The notes under the pieces are model-generated. The model was given only the letters and a program-made list of their open reading frames with translations, was not told the origin of the DNA and ran no database searches. Source: Prochlorothrix hollandica PCC 9006 = CALU 1027 (lineage in GTDB: Bacteria; Cyanobacteriota; Cyanobacteriia; Prochlorotrichales; Prochlorotrichaceae). Taken from it: a DNA stretch of 64,000 bases. A program made the position numbers and the translations under genes. The stretch spans positions 1-64,000 of the forward strand of contig NZ_KB235935.1 of assembly GCF_000332315.1 (NCBI RefSeq), written 5' to 3'. Of the stretch, positions 1-7,678 are shown one piece after another. The first letter of the stretch is position 1. Each line of letters opens with the position of its first letter.

Positions 1-699
1 CGTGCCCATTTGGAAGTGGTGGCCCAGGAATTGACGGATTGGGTTGTTGAGGATGAAGTTATTACACCGATGACTCGCCTTGCTTGGCTTGCACAGGGTC
101 AAAATCGCTGGTCTGAAGCAGAACGGTGGTATGGCCAATGCCTTGACCTCACGGAAACCCGTTTTGGCCTCTCCCATCCCGACACCGCCACCAGTTTGAA
201 CAATTTGGCGGAATTGTATCGATCCATGGGCCGCTACGAGGAGGCGTTACCCCTGTTGGAGCGATCGTTGGCAATTGATAAGGGGGTCTATGGTGAGAAT
301 CATCCCGAAATTGCCACCGATTTGAACAATTTGGCGCTCTTGTACTATTCCATGGGCCGCTACGAGGAGGCGTTACCCCTGTACCGGCGATCGTTGGCGA
401 TTTGTGAGCAGGAATTGGGGGCAAACCATCCCGACACCGCCACCAGTTTGAACAATTTGGCGGGATTGTACAAGTCCATGGGCCGCTACGAGGAGGCTGA
501 GCCATATTATCTCCAAGCTGTGTCAGTTTTCGCCCAAACTCTCGGTTCAGAGCACCCCAACACCAACACAGTCTTCAACAACTTTGCAACCTTCCTCCAA
601 ACCGTCATCACCGAAAACCAAACCGCCCAACTCTCCGACCACCCCCTCACCCAACACCTCCTCCAAGCCCTCCAAAGCTCTACTTCCGAAACCCGATGA
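1..699 (+). CDS. TPR (kinesin light chain-like) protein, 3' part only
   Basis: The frame is open to the left edge of the window (Arg-Ala-His precede the first TTG at 10), so this is the C-terminal part of a longer protein. It holds about three 42-residue TPR units of the kinesin-light-chain type, with the recurring phrases HPDTATSLNNLA, YxSMGRYEEALPLY and LG.NHP. Such TPR scaffolds usually mediate protein-protein contacts and in cyanobacteria often sit behind NB-ARC, CHAT or peptidase domains, none of which is visible here. The stop codon overlaps the ATG of the next gene (ATGA at 696-699), so the two are probably translationally coupled. The units are nearly identical at DNA level, which favours expansion or loss by recombination; a stray copy lies at 1699-1965. 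Function of the whole protein unknown. Confidence 0.85.
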   Translation, partial: RAHLEVVAQELTDWVVEDEVITPMTRLAWLAQGQNRWSEAERWYGQCLDLTETRFGLSHPDTATSLNNLAELYRSMGRYEEALPLLERSLAIDKGVYGENHPEIATDLNNLALLYYSMGRYEEALPLYRRSLAICEQELGANHPDTATSLNNLAGLYKSMGRYEEAEPYYLQAVSVFAQTLGSEHPNTNTVFNNFATFLQTVITENQTAQLSDHPLTQHLLQALQSSTSETR

Positions 700-1025
700 A
701 GTTACCCAACGGCCATCAAGCCATCATTCCTCGCCAAAAATTAACTCTATACTGCCTAAACCCCGAACACTCTTCTGGCAAACATAAAGCCAGAGTTTTC
801 AAAGCAATCTTGGGAATCACAGCCCAAAATGTAGAAACGCTAGAAACACTGATTCAACAAGCTGCCCTTGAAGGAGCAGTTGCCCAACAATCCCAAACCC
901 CCTTTGGTTCTCAGTTCAAAGTCGATTGGCCAGTGCCGGGATATGAAAACGTGATTCTCAGAACCTTATGGGAAATCACTGAAATTCAACCCCAACCTCG
1001 TTTAATCTCTGCCTTTATCAAGTAA
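696..1025 (+). CDS. DUF6883-family small protein
   Basis: A 109-residue protein beginning MKLPNGHQAII and containing the family signature YCLNPEHSSGKHKARVF near residues 19-35. This matches my recollection of the DUF6883 family: small proteins of unknown function often encoded beside DUF4926 proteins and occasionally fused to toxin-like proteins. The ATG overlaps the TPR gene stop by 4 bp, and the DUF4926 gene follows after 13 bp, so the three form a tight unit. No signal peptide or membrane segment. A role in a toxin-immunity or stress module is inference from neighbourhood only. Confidence 0.75.
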   Translation: MKLPNGHQAIIPRQKLTLYCLNPEHSSGKHKARVFKAILGITAQNVETLETLIQQAALEGAVAQQSQTPFGSQFKVDWPVPGYENVILRTLWEITEIQPQPRLISAFIK

Positions 1026-1038
1026 GACTACAAAAACG

Positions 1039-1299
1039 ATGATAACTCCTCAACTTTTTGACACGATCGCCACCCTCCAACCCATCTCCCTCGATCGCCT
1101 ACACCTGAGCGAACCGGAGATCGATCGTATTGGCCAACTGCCGATCGGCCAAGTCGGCACGATCGTCGAAATCTACACCACCCAACCCGAACCCCACTAC
1201 CTGATCGAATTTGCCGATCCACAAGGCCGCGCCTACGCCCTAGCCACCCTCCAAGCCCAAGACTTTCTCCTCCTCCACTACGAACTTGTCGCCGCCTAG
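1039..1299 (+). CDS. DUF4926-family small protein
   Basis: An 86-residue protein with the SH3-like DUF4926 pattern: LPIGQVGTIVEIY followed by YLIEFADPQGRAYALATL. The family is small, widely scattered in bacteria and of unknown biochemical function; members are commonly adjacent to DUF6883 genes or toxin-like genes. It lies 13 bp after the DUF6883 gene in the same orientation and is probably co-transcribed with it. Directly after the stop codon begins a 295-bp segment (1298-1592) that is duplicated at 2726-3020. Start chosen at the ATG at 1039, the first in the frame. Confidence 0.75.
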   Translation: MITPQLFDTIATLQPISLDRLHLSEPEIDRIGQLPIGQVGTIVEIYTTQPEPHYLIEFADPQGRAYALATLQAQDFLLLHYELVAA

Positions 1300-1592
1300 T
1301 AAATGTAGGGTGTGTTAGCGTCAGCGTAACGCACGGGTTTTGAACTTTAGATCAGGTGCGTTACATTTCATTAACGCACCCTACGATCTACTGTTATTGG
1401 ATGAGGGCATCGATCGTCGTTTTGCCAAAGAACTGATCAAGCATGAAGTCAGAACTGCCCCTCAAATGGGCTGGGCGGGCATCAAAAACGGTGAACGTTT
1501 AACCCGTGCATCTGTAGAGTTTGATGTTTTTATAACCGTCGATCGCAACCTACAATTTCAGCAAAACCTCTCTCAATTTAACATGGTGATTA
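1298..1592 (+). repeat. 295-bp direct repeat, copy A (palindrome plus DUF5615 5' part)
   Basis: Matches 2726-3020 with only about four mismatches at a constant offset of 1428 bp. The first ~85 bp is a palindromic element (GTAGGGTGTGTTAGCG... pairing with ...TTAACGCACCCTAC, roughly 1304-1384) of a type common in cyanobacteria. The rest is the 5' two thirds of a DUF5615 gene. Copy A begins at the last bases of the DUF4926 gene. Confidence 0.85.
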
Positions 1593-1702
1593 TTGTATTA
1601 AAAGCATCTACAAATCGCTTAATTGATTTAAAGCCATTAGCTCCCAAAATCCTGTCAATTTTAGACACAGCGAATCGAGGACAAGCCACGATCGTTTCAT
1701 GA
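1340..1702 (+). pseudogene. DUF5615 PIN-like protein, 5' end replaced by a palindromic repeat
   Basis: From LLLDEGIDRRFA to the stop this is a normal DUF5615 (PIN-like, Mut7-C related) protein: LLLDE carries the first acidic residue, followed by GWAGIKNGE, FDVFITVDRNLQFQQNL and a C-terminal LKPLAPKIL helix. Normal members start Met-(K/R)-(I/L)-LLDE. Here the codons before LLLDE come from the palindromic repeat at about 1304-1384, and only TTG codons (1340, 1396) are available as starts. The gene is therefore 5'-disrupted, although a TTG start could still give a nearly full-length product. DUF5615 proteins are usually toxin partners of a DUF433 antitoxin, which is absent here, so it is an orphan. 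A shorter copy is at 2825-3049. Confidence 0.7.
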
Positions 1703-1965
1703 TGTTAATGTGTGAGCCGGCATTGGGCGCAAACCATCCCTCCACCGCCTCCAGTTTGAACGGTTTGGCGAACTTGTACCAGTCCATGGGCCGCTACGAG
1801 GAGGCGTTACCTCTGTACGGGCGTTCTGTTGAAATTTGCGCTCAAGTTCTTGGTCCCAACCATCCCAACACCCAAACCGTCCAAAAAAACCTCCAAAACT
1901 GCCAAAATCAAATGACCCGATCCCCGCCGCCATCTCCCAGTACGGGCGAAGCAAATGTAGATTAG
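1699..1965 (+). pseudogene. TPR protein C-terminal remnant
   Basis: Encodes about one and a half kinesin-light-chain-type TPR units (ALGANHPSTASSLNGLA, YQSMGRYEEALPLYGR, LGPNHPNTQTVQKNL) closely matching the TPR gene at 1-699 at the DNA level, followed by a short Pro/Ser-rich tail. There is no N-terminal part and no credible own ribosome site; the ATG at 1699 overlaps the stop of the preceding DUF5615 frame. Best read as the tail of a second TPR gene left behind by recombination between near-identical TPR units. A short expressed TPR peptide cannot be excluded. Confidence 0.65.
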
Positions 1966-2022
1966 ATGGCTCTTTCGCCAATTCAACTTCTTTAGGCGCA
2001 GACAGTGATCCTAGCCACCATC

Positions 2023-2466
2023 ATGAAAATCTACCTCGATACCAGCACCCTCAATCGCATCTTTGACGACCAAAGCCAGATTCGCATTGCCCTAGAAGCC
2101 AAAGCTGTTCAGTCCATTCTTCTGCTCCTTGAATCCCATACTGTTGATCTCTACAGTTCCGAAGCCCTCACCTATGAAATTTCCCGTAATCCCTACCCAG
2201 AACGACAAACCTTCTGTACCCAAGTTTTGCAAGCAGCTCAACACACCCAAGCCCTCAACCCTACAATTCTAGAAAGAGGACAGTTTTTGGAAACTCATCA
2301 TAATCTAGGCGCGATCGATGCTCTTCACGTTGCCTGTGCCGAGCAAATGGGCGTAGATTATTTGATTACCTGCGATGATCGCTTGATTAAACGCTATCTC
2401 GGCTCTCTTACTCTCTGTAACCCCGTCCAGTTCATTCTCACCATCACCTCCCCCCATCAACCATGA
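2023..2466 (+). CDS. PIN-domain ribonuclease (VapC-like toxin candidate)
   Basis: A 147-residue protein starting MKIYLDTSTLNRIFDD. The N-terminal Asp in YLDTS, the central Glu in SEALTYEISRNP, and the C-terminal AIDALHVACAEQ and LITCDDRL motifs supply the acidic residues expected of a PIN nuclease. PIN proteins of this kind cleave RNA as the toxin of type II toxin-antitoxin pairs. The ATG at 2023 was preferred over an upstream codon at 2005 because the PIN fold begins right there. Its stop overlaps the start of the 79-aa gene at 2463 by 4 bp, a strong sign of a coupled pair in which the small protein may be the regulator or antitoxin. Confidence 0.8.
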   Translation: MKIYLDTSTLNRIFDDQSQIRIALEAKAVQSILLLLESHTVDLYSSEALTYEISRNPYPERQTFCTQVLQAAQHTQALNPTILERGQFLETHHNLGAIDALHVACAEQMGVDYLITCDDRLIKRYLGSLTLCNPVQFILTITSPHQP

Positions 2467-2702
2467 CCTACACCCCTCTCCCACCCTTGCCAAACTCCCA
2501 AAAAATCCGTCAGCAAGCCATCCATACCCTCATCAGCCAACTGGGCATCGCCAAAGCCAGTATCTTCCTTGGAGAACTCCTCTGGCAACCCACCGACTCC
2601 CTACAACTTAAAGACCAACTCTTCGCCACCGAAACGGTCACCAGCCTCTACGAAACTATCCTTGCCCAACGTAACGCCAAAGATCCCCAGCAAATAACTT
2701 GA
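2463..2702 (+). CDS. Small protein coupled to the PIN gene (putative antitoxin)
   Basis: A 79-residue, soluble-looking protein (RQQAIHTLISQLGIAKASIFLGELLWQ) whose ATG overlaps the PIN stop (ATGA). I do not recognise a named family. Predicted mainly helical, with no clear ribbon-helix-helix or AbrB motif. The tight overlap and the toxin-like neighbour suggest an antitoxin or accessory role, although the toxin-first order is the reverse of most vapBC loci; this is inference. It is followed after about 24 bp by the second copy of the 295-bp duplicated segment. Confidence 0.6.
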   Translation: MTYTPLPPLPNSQKIRQQAIHTLISQLGIAKASIFLGELLWQPTDSLQLKDQLFATETVTSLYETILAQRNAKDPQQIT

Positions 2703-2725
2703 TTCCCTGGCTTCTTCTCCGCCCC

Positions 2726-3020
2726 AGTAAATGTAGGGTGTGTTAGCGTCAGCGTAACGCACGGGTTTTGAACTTTAGATAAGGTGCGTTACATTTCATT
2801 AACGCACCCTACGATCTACTGTTATTGGATGAGGGCATCGATCGTCGTTTTGCCCAAGAACTGATCAAGCATGAAGTCGGAACTGCCCCTCAAATGGGCT
2901 GGGCGGGCATCAAAAACGGTGAACGTTTAACCCGTGCATCTGTAGAATTTGATGTTTTTATAACCGTCGATCGCAACCTACAATTTCAGCAAAACCTCTC
3001 TCAATTTAACATGGTGATTA
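2726..3020 (+). repeat. 295-bp direct repeat, copy B
   Basis: Second copy of 1298-1592. Similarity stops abruptly at 3020, where the sequence switches to TCTTTAGGCGCAGGCGG-like DNA. A related string (TCTTTAGGCGCAGACAG) occurs at about 1990-2006 just upstream of the PIN gene, suggesting that short homology guided the junction. Confidence 0.8.
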
Positions 3021-3049
3021 GCGTCTTTAGGCGCAGGCGGCGATCCTAG
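2825..3049 (+). pseudogene. Truncated DUF5615 copy
   Basis: Duplicate of the DUF5615 gene at 1340-1702, identical apart from a few substitutions up to NLSQFNMVI, then running into an unrelated arginine-rich tail and a stop. It lacks both the native start and the C-terminal helix, so it is almost certainly non-functional. It lies within the direct repeat at 2726-3020. Confidence 0.75.
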
Positions 3050-3084
3050 TCCTCCACCGCTACCTCTAAGCGAAGGCAAACCAT

Positions 3085-3370
3085 CCACCGGGTAGGGGCG
3101 AAGCATTTGCGCCGTGATCTCTCTGGAAAATGCAAAAAACTATGCCGCAAATGCTTCGCCCAGCGTTGCGCCCCCGGCATTTCCCACAAACCCCAGAAAT
3201 TTTCGCTGCAAATCATCCATGGGCCACGGGCAAAGCATTTCCACCCCCATTTCCCGCAAATTTCAAAGATTTTCGCGGCAAATCATGGATGGGGCATGGG
3301 CGAAGCATTTGCACCCGCATTTTTTGCACAATCCCACAGGTTTTCGCGGCAAATGCTTCGCCCCTACGAT
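3085..3370. repeat. Degenerate GCGAAGCATTTGC / GCAAATGCTTCGCCC repeat cluster
   Basis: The motif GGGCGAAGCATTTGC and its reverse complement GCAAATGCTTCGCCC recur around 3091, 3148, 3227, 3297 and 3348, interspersed with TTTCGCGGCAAAT strings. They can pair as hairpins. Overlapping frames on both strands here are low-complexity by-products of the repeats and are not called as genes. This fills most of the gap between the DUF5615 remnant and the cysteine desulfurase gene. Confidence 0.6.
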
Positions 3371-3503
3371 GCGCCCCCCAATTCCGGGACAGAAACCGGA
3401 GATCTCTGCCCCCGCCGCCATTCCCCTGCCGCAATCTCTCCGCTGCGCCCCAGTAACCGACACAACAGCCGTCAGACCCGATCGAGCCATGGCCGGGAAC
3501 CAG

Positions 3504-4652
3504 TCACCATTGGCTCAAGCGGTGAATGACTTGACGGAGCACCAGAGCCGTCCAATCGATATCCGCCGCCGTGGTACTGCTGCCCAGGGTTAAGCGGATC
3601 CCCCCCAACGCATGGACCGAATCATAGCCCATGGCCAACAGCACAGGACTCGCCATGGTTTTGCCACTATTGCAGGCAGAACCGGCACTAATGCCAATAC
3701 CAGCCAAATTGAGGTGATGCACCAGGGTTTTCCCCGTCAGGCGGGGGGGATCGGGGCTGTGCCAACAGAAACTGACATGGTGGGGCAAGCGGTGGTGGCG
3801 ATCGCCCGTGGGCCGCAAACTGGGTTCATCCGCCAACAATTGGAACAGGCGATCGCGCAACGCGGCTAGCCGTCCTTGTTCCCCCGACAACCCCACCGCC
3901 GCCACCGCCGCCGCCGCCCCAAACCCCGCCAGAGTCGCCACCGCCTGGGTTCCCGATCGCAGTCCCCGTTCCTGGCCCCCGCCCCGCAGTCCCGGCTGCA
4001 AGGTCAGACCCGATCGCACATACAACGCCCCCGCCCCCTGGGGACCATAGATCTTATGGCTAGACAGGGACAGCAGATCCACCGGCAGAGTCTGGAGATC
4101 CAGGGGTAACCGTCCGGCCACCTGCACCGCGTCGGTGTGAAACGGAACCCCCGCCGATCGGGCGATCGCTCCCAGTTCCGCAATGGGCTGCACCGTCCCC
4201 ACCTCACTTTGGCCATAAATCACCGAAATCAACGCCGTATTGGGCTGTATCGCCCCCTGGAGATCCGAGGGATTGACCCGCCCCAGGCCATCCACCCCCA
4301 GCCAAGTGACCTGCCAGCCCTGGGACTCTAGCCACCGGGCCGGTTCCGCCACCGCCGAATGCTCCACAGCGGACACAATCAAATGCTGGGGCTGATCATA
4401 GCCCTGGGCAATGCCCAAAATAGCCAGGTTATCCGCCTCCGTCCCCCCCGCCGTAAACACAATTTCCGTAGGTTCCGCCCCCACCAAGGTGGCCACCTGT
4501 TGCCGCGCCGTTTCCAGAATCAGGGCCGATCGCTGACCCCAGTGGTGCAGGCTGGAGGGATTGCCCCACTGGTCCCGCAACACGGACTGGAGGCCGTCGA
4601 TCGCGGCCCCACAGGGCGGGGTGGTGGCGCTGTAATCTAGGTAAATTTGCAT
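3504..4652 (-). CDS. Cysteine desulfurase (NifS/IscS-like)
   Basis: A 382-residue PLP enzyme of the class V aminotransferase fold that releases sulfur from L-cysteine for Fe-S cluster and thiocofactor synthesis. Visible motifs: YLDYSATTP at the N-terminus, GNPSSLHHWG (30-39), FTAGGTEADN (66-75), the PLP-stacking His98 in VEHSAV, the PLP-binding Lys200 in SSHKIYGPQGAGALY, RGGGQERGLRSGT, and the active-site Cys in SAGSACNSG on the mobile loop. YGQSEVG replaces the NNE-type motif of classical IscS, a variant I associate with cyanobacterial paralogues. Length is normal (~380-400). It stands alone; no iscU, sufE or nifU neighbour, so nitrogenase-specific use is not supported. Start at the ATG giving MQIYLDYSATTP. 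Confidence 0.93.
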   Translation of the reverse strand: MQIYLDYSATTPPCGAAIDGLQSVLRDQWGNPSSLHHWGQRSALILETARQQVATLVGAEPTEIVFTAGGTEADNLAILGIAQGYDQPQHLIVSAVEHSAVAEPARWLESQGWQVTWLGVDGLGRVNPSDLQGAIQPNTALISVIYGQSEVGTVQPIAELGAIARSAGVPFHTDAVQVAGRLPLDLQTLPVDLLSLSSHKIYGPQGAGALYVRSGLTLQPGLRGGGQERGLRSGTQAVATLAGFGAAAAVAAVGLSGEQGRLAALRDRLFQLLADEPSLRPTGDRHHRLPHHVSFCWHSPDPPRLTGKTLVHHLNLAGIGISAGSACNSGKTMASPVLLAMGYDSVHALGGIRLTLGSSTTAADIDWTALVLRQVIHRLSQW

Positions 4653-4818
4653 GGGGTCTCAAACAGGCGGGGTTGTTCCAGTCTACTAGGCTCGTGCAGC
4701 CCCGATCCCGTCTACTCGTCTCGTGCAGCCCAGATCCCCGGTTCTTCTGTGCTGCCAGTCGCAATCTTTAAACCTTGGGACAAAAACCGGGGATTTCAGC
4801 CCCCAGGGACACGATCAC

Positions 4819-7149
4819 CTAGTTCACCAAGGCTTGGATCGCGGGGGCAACCTCCAGGGTGTAGCGATCGCCCAGCGTCTCAGTTCCCAAAGGCAACTGA
4901 TCGTAGGGAATGCCCTGGAGCAGGGGGGGCGGAATGACCACCACCGTAGTGCTGCCCGCCTCCGCCAAGGTTTGCTCGATCGGAGCCAGCAAGAGAGCCG
5001 CCAAGGGAGTCAAAGCCGCGCTAGCCCCCTCCCCTTGGCTGGACTCAATCAGCTCCAACAGGGTATCGGGATTAGCCACCGCCTCCCCAAACAGGGGTTG
5101 CTCGGTAAAAACAATTTCCCCCGTGGGCAACACCGTCCAGATCCGCAGTTGGGGGGCTAGCTCCCCAGACACCTCGGCCACATTGGCCGGTAAGCGGGTG
5201 CCGATGTCATAGAACACGAGGGTGGCGTTATTGCCCTGGGCAATTTGGCGAATGGAGTCCAAGGTTAAGGGCGAGGGAGGCAGGGCTTGGATGCCCTGTT
5301 GCCACCCCTGTTGCAGCCGATAGGGCAGCGATCGCTGTTGTTCCGCCCCCAACAATGCCCCCTCCGGTTGATTCGCCGCCACTAAAGCCGATTGCAGGAG
5401 TTGATAGGCTTCCACCAGGGGATCGAGGAGGCTACCGCTGCGGAAGGAAATAAACTCCCAAATCTCAATGGCGTTTAATAAGGGGTTGGCCGCCTCTCCC
5501 GGTTTGCCTTGGATCAGGGACAGCACCGCCATATTGCGCAACGTATCCCCCTGGCCCACCAAATTCTGGCCCTGTTGCTGGGCCTCCATGGCTTCTTGGT
5601 AGGTGGTCAGGGCGCGATCGTACTCTCCCTGATCTTGATAAAGGGCACCCAGCAAATTGAGGGTTAACCCCAGTTCCTGCTGTTGGGCGCGGCGATCGCT
5701 CTCCTCCGTGATGCTGACTTGCCGCTGTCGTTCTAGGGCTTGCTCCAGATAGGTCAACGCCTGATCCAAGTTGCCTTGCTCCAAGGCCACCGCCCCTAAG
5801 CCCCGCAGCAATTGCCCCTCCGCCAAGGGCACATCCAAGGGTTGAACCAAGATCAAGGCGCGATCGTAGGTTTGCTGTGCAGCCTCCAGTTGCCCATCCT
5901 CGTAATACAGGGCTGCGATTTGGATCAATAATTGCCCCTGATCTAGGGCAGTGTCCCCAAATTCGGGGCTGGCATTTTGCACCAGGTCGAGGGCTTTTTG
6001 GTATTGGCTAATAGCCCCCGATCGATCCCCCCCATCGGCCTGCACTGCTGCCCACTGGGTCAGCACCTGAAAGGCCAGGGCCACTGCCTCAGCGGATTGG
6101 GCGGCGGCAAAGGCCCGCTCGTAGGCGGCGATCGCTGCTGGGGGCTGGCCCGCCAGGGTTTGCAATTCCCCCAAACGGCTCAAAAAAGCCGCCGCCGTAG
6201 CGGGATCCTCAGCCTCCTGGGCCACCGTCACCCCCTGCTCCAGGATACGCACCGCCTCCGGCACTGCTCCGGTTTGGGCATACAGGGTACTGAGGCGATC
6301 GAGGGTGACAATCACCTGATCCACGTTGCCCTGTTGTTTGTGGAGCGCCAGGGCTTGCTGAAAGGCTTGAATCCCGTCGGCAGGGCGGTTCATGATCCCA
6401 TAGAGCGCTCCTGCATTGCTGAGGGTAATGGCTTCCTCCTCCACCTTCCCCAGTTCCCGGAACAAGACCAGGGCACGCTCCAGAAACCCCAAGGCCGCTG
6501 TGGGCTGCTCCAGACTGGTATATACCCCCCCCATGTTATTCAAGGTGCGGGCTTCCCCCAATTTGCCCTGCTCCGGGTCGGTCAAATTGAGTTGGGTGTA
6601 GGTTTCCAGGGCACTTTGGTAGGCCAGCAGGGCCGCATCCCACTCTTCCAGCCGTTCCTGCACCAAACCCACCCCATTCCAGGCTTCCCCCAACTGCACC
6701 CAATCCTGTTGGGTTTGGTAGGTGGTCACCAACTGTTCTAGGGTGGTCAACGCTCCCGCAAAGTCCCCGTCTAAATATTGCTGGGACACCCGATCGCTCA
6801 GACCCCCATTGCCATCAAAGGGATCGTCAGTTGGGGAGAGTTCCAGCCCCGGATCAGGGCGATCGTCAGCTTCCCCACCAGTCTCGCCACCAGTCTCGCC
6901 ACCAGCTTCCCCACCAGCCTCGCCACCAGCCTCCCCTACGTCCTGCGTTCCTTGGGCTACAACCTCTGAAGCCAACGCCGCTTCAACCCAGGACGCTTGG
7001 GCAACCACGGGCACCGCAACCAGAAGACCCACACTGGGCACCAGGGCGCTGGCTACACCGACAACAAACTGGCTCCGGGTTCGGAGCCAGCGCAGAGACG
7101 TAACGGAGAAGAAGGGGGGGAGGAAAGAAGGGACCATGGGTAAAAACAA
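4819..7149 (-). CDS. Secreted TPR protein with truncated CHAT domain
   Basis: 776 residues. The N-terminus carries a signal-like hydrophobic stretch (about residues 25-50, ending AVPVVAQA) preceded by Arg residues. Next comes a low-complexity GGEAGGE/GGET segment (~75-95), then roughly ten TPR units (about 125-570) such as NNMGGVYTSLEQPTAALGFLERAL and LNLLGALYQDQGEYDRALTTYQEAM. The C-terminal ~140 residues look like the beginning of a CHAT caspase-like domain (LAALLLAPIEQTLAEAG, TTVVVIPPPLLQGIPYDQLPL, LGDRYTLEVAPAIQALVN), but the protein ends where CHAT proteins normally continue to the catalytic His and Cys. It is thus either a peptidase-dead scaffold or a truncated gene. Nothing resembling the missing half was seen in the 165 bp downstream. 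Probably periplasmic or membrane-anchored. Confidence 0.85.
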   Translation of the reverse strand: MFLPMVPSFLPPFFSVTSLRWLRTRSQFVVGVASALVPSVGLLVAVPVVAQASWVEAALASEVVAQGTQDVGEAGGEAGGEAGGETGGETGGEADDRPDPGLELSPTDDPFDGNGGLSDRVSQQYLDGDFAGALTTLEQLVTTYQTQQDWVQLGEAWNGVGLVQERLEEWDAALLAYQSALETYTQLNLTDPEQGKLGEARTLNNMGGVYTSLEQPTAALGFLERALVLFRELGKVEEEAITLSNAGALYGIMNRPADGIQAFQQALALHKQQGNVDQVIVTLDRLSTLYAQTGAVPEAVRILEQGVTVAQEAEDPATAAAFLSRLGELQTLAGQPPAAIAAYERAFAAAQSAEAVALAFQVLTQWAAVQADGGDRSGAISQYQKALDLVQNASPEFGDTALDQGQLLIQIAALYYEDGQLEAAQQTYDRALILVQPLDVPLAEGQLLRGLGAVALEQGNLDQALTYLEQALERQRQVSITEESDRRAQQQELGLTLNLLGALYQDQGEYDRALTTYQEAMEAQQQGQNLVGQGDTLRNMAVLSLIQGKPGEAANPLLNAIEIWEFISFRSGSLLDPLVEAYQLLQSALVAANQPEGALLGAEQQRSLPYRLQQGWQQGIQALPPSPLTLDSIRQIAQGNNATLVFYDIGTRLPANVAEVSGELAPQLRIWTVLPTGEIVFTEQPLFGEAVANPDTLLELIESSQGEGASAALTPLAALLLAPIEQTLAEAGSTTVVVIPPPLLQGIPYDQLPLGTETLGDRYTLEVAPAIQALVN

Positions 7150-7678
7150 GGGCAGGGGACATGCAGCAAAACAGTGAAACCAGGAGCATGGGTGACTTTA
7201 ACGCGAAATCTGATGAAGGTTGGATCAAGTTCCCAAACCTCACGCCAGATCGAGCAAAATGTCAGGTCACCAGTCGATCAGGATAATAAAGCAAAAGAAC
7301 CGATCAAAGCCGAGTCAGTTCATTCTCAATACTTCGCCATCAGGGCTTCTTAAGTTTGTGGTAACGCGATGGGCAACCCTCATCCCCCAGCTCCTTCTCC
7401 CACGAGCTACCGTGTACACATAACTCGGAGTATTGCTAATCCTCTGCTGCGATCGCCAGGTTAAACCACCCCTACCCCTCCAAAGGAGGGGAATCAGATG
7501 GCATTTCTTCCCGAAATTGGGGGGCGAGGGGCGCTAGCATCAGGGGTTTGAGGTTTAGATCTATTTGTGTGTACACAGTAGCTCCCACGAGGGGAGAAGG
7601 GGAGCAAGACTTCTTCAAAGTCCCTCTCCCGTCCTGGGAGAGGGATTTAGGGTGAGGGTCTTCGGGAAAGCCACACCA
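7150..7678. other. Intergenic stretch with an imperfect long inverted repeat
   Basis: No gene seen. Two inverted segments face each other: around 7377-7422 (CCCCAGCTCCTTCTCCCACG ... GTGTACACA) and around 7565-7607 (TGTGTACACAGTAGCTCCC ... GAGAAGGGGAGC), enclosing about 145 bp. This is MITE-like or a decayed insertion. Immediately after it, 7620-7665 holds CCTCTCCC...GGGAGAGGG, a short palindrome common in cyanobacterial intergenic DNA. Confidence 0.5.

Noticed and set aside
3107-3593. Overlapping plus-strand frames of 108-159 codons ahead of the cysteine desulfurase
   Set aside because: Three frames are open together because the DNA is GC-rich repeat; composition is Pro/Arg/His-rich and lacks any recognisable motif.
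3504-4652. Nitrogenase-specific nifS
   Set aside because: No nif genes nearby and the motif set fits general cyanobacterial cysteine desulfurases; symbol left empty.
5977-6741. 254-codon plus-strand frame
   Set aside because: Entirely antisense to the TPR repeats of the 4819-7149 gene, whose reading frame has clear TPR motifs.
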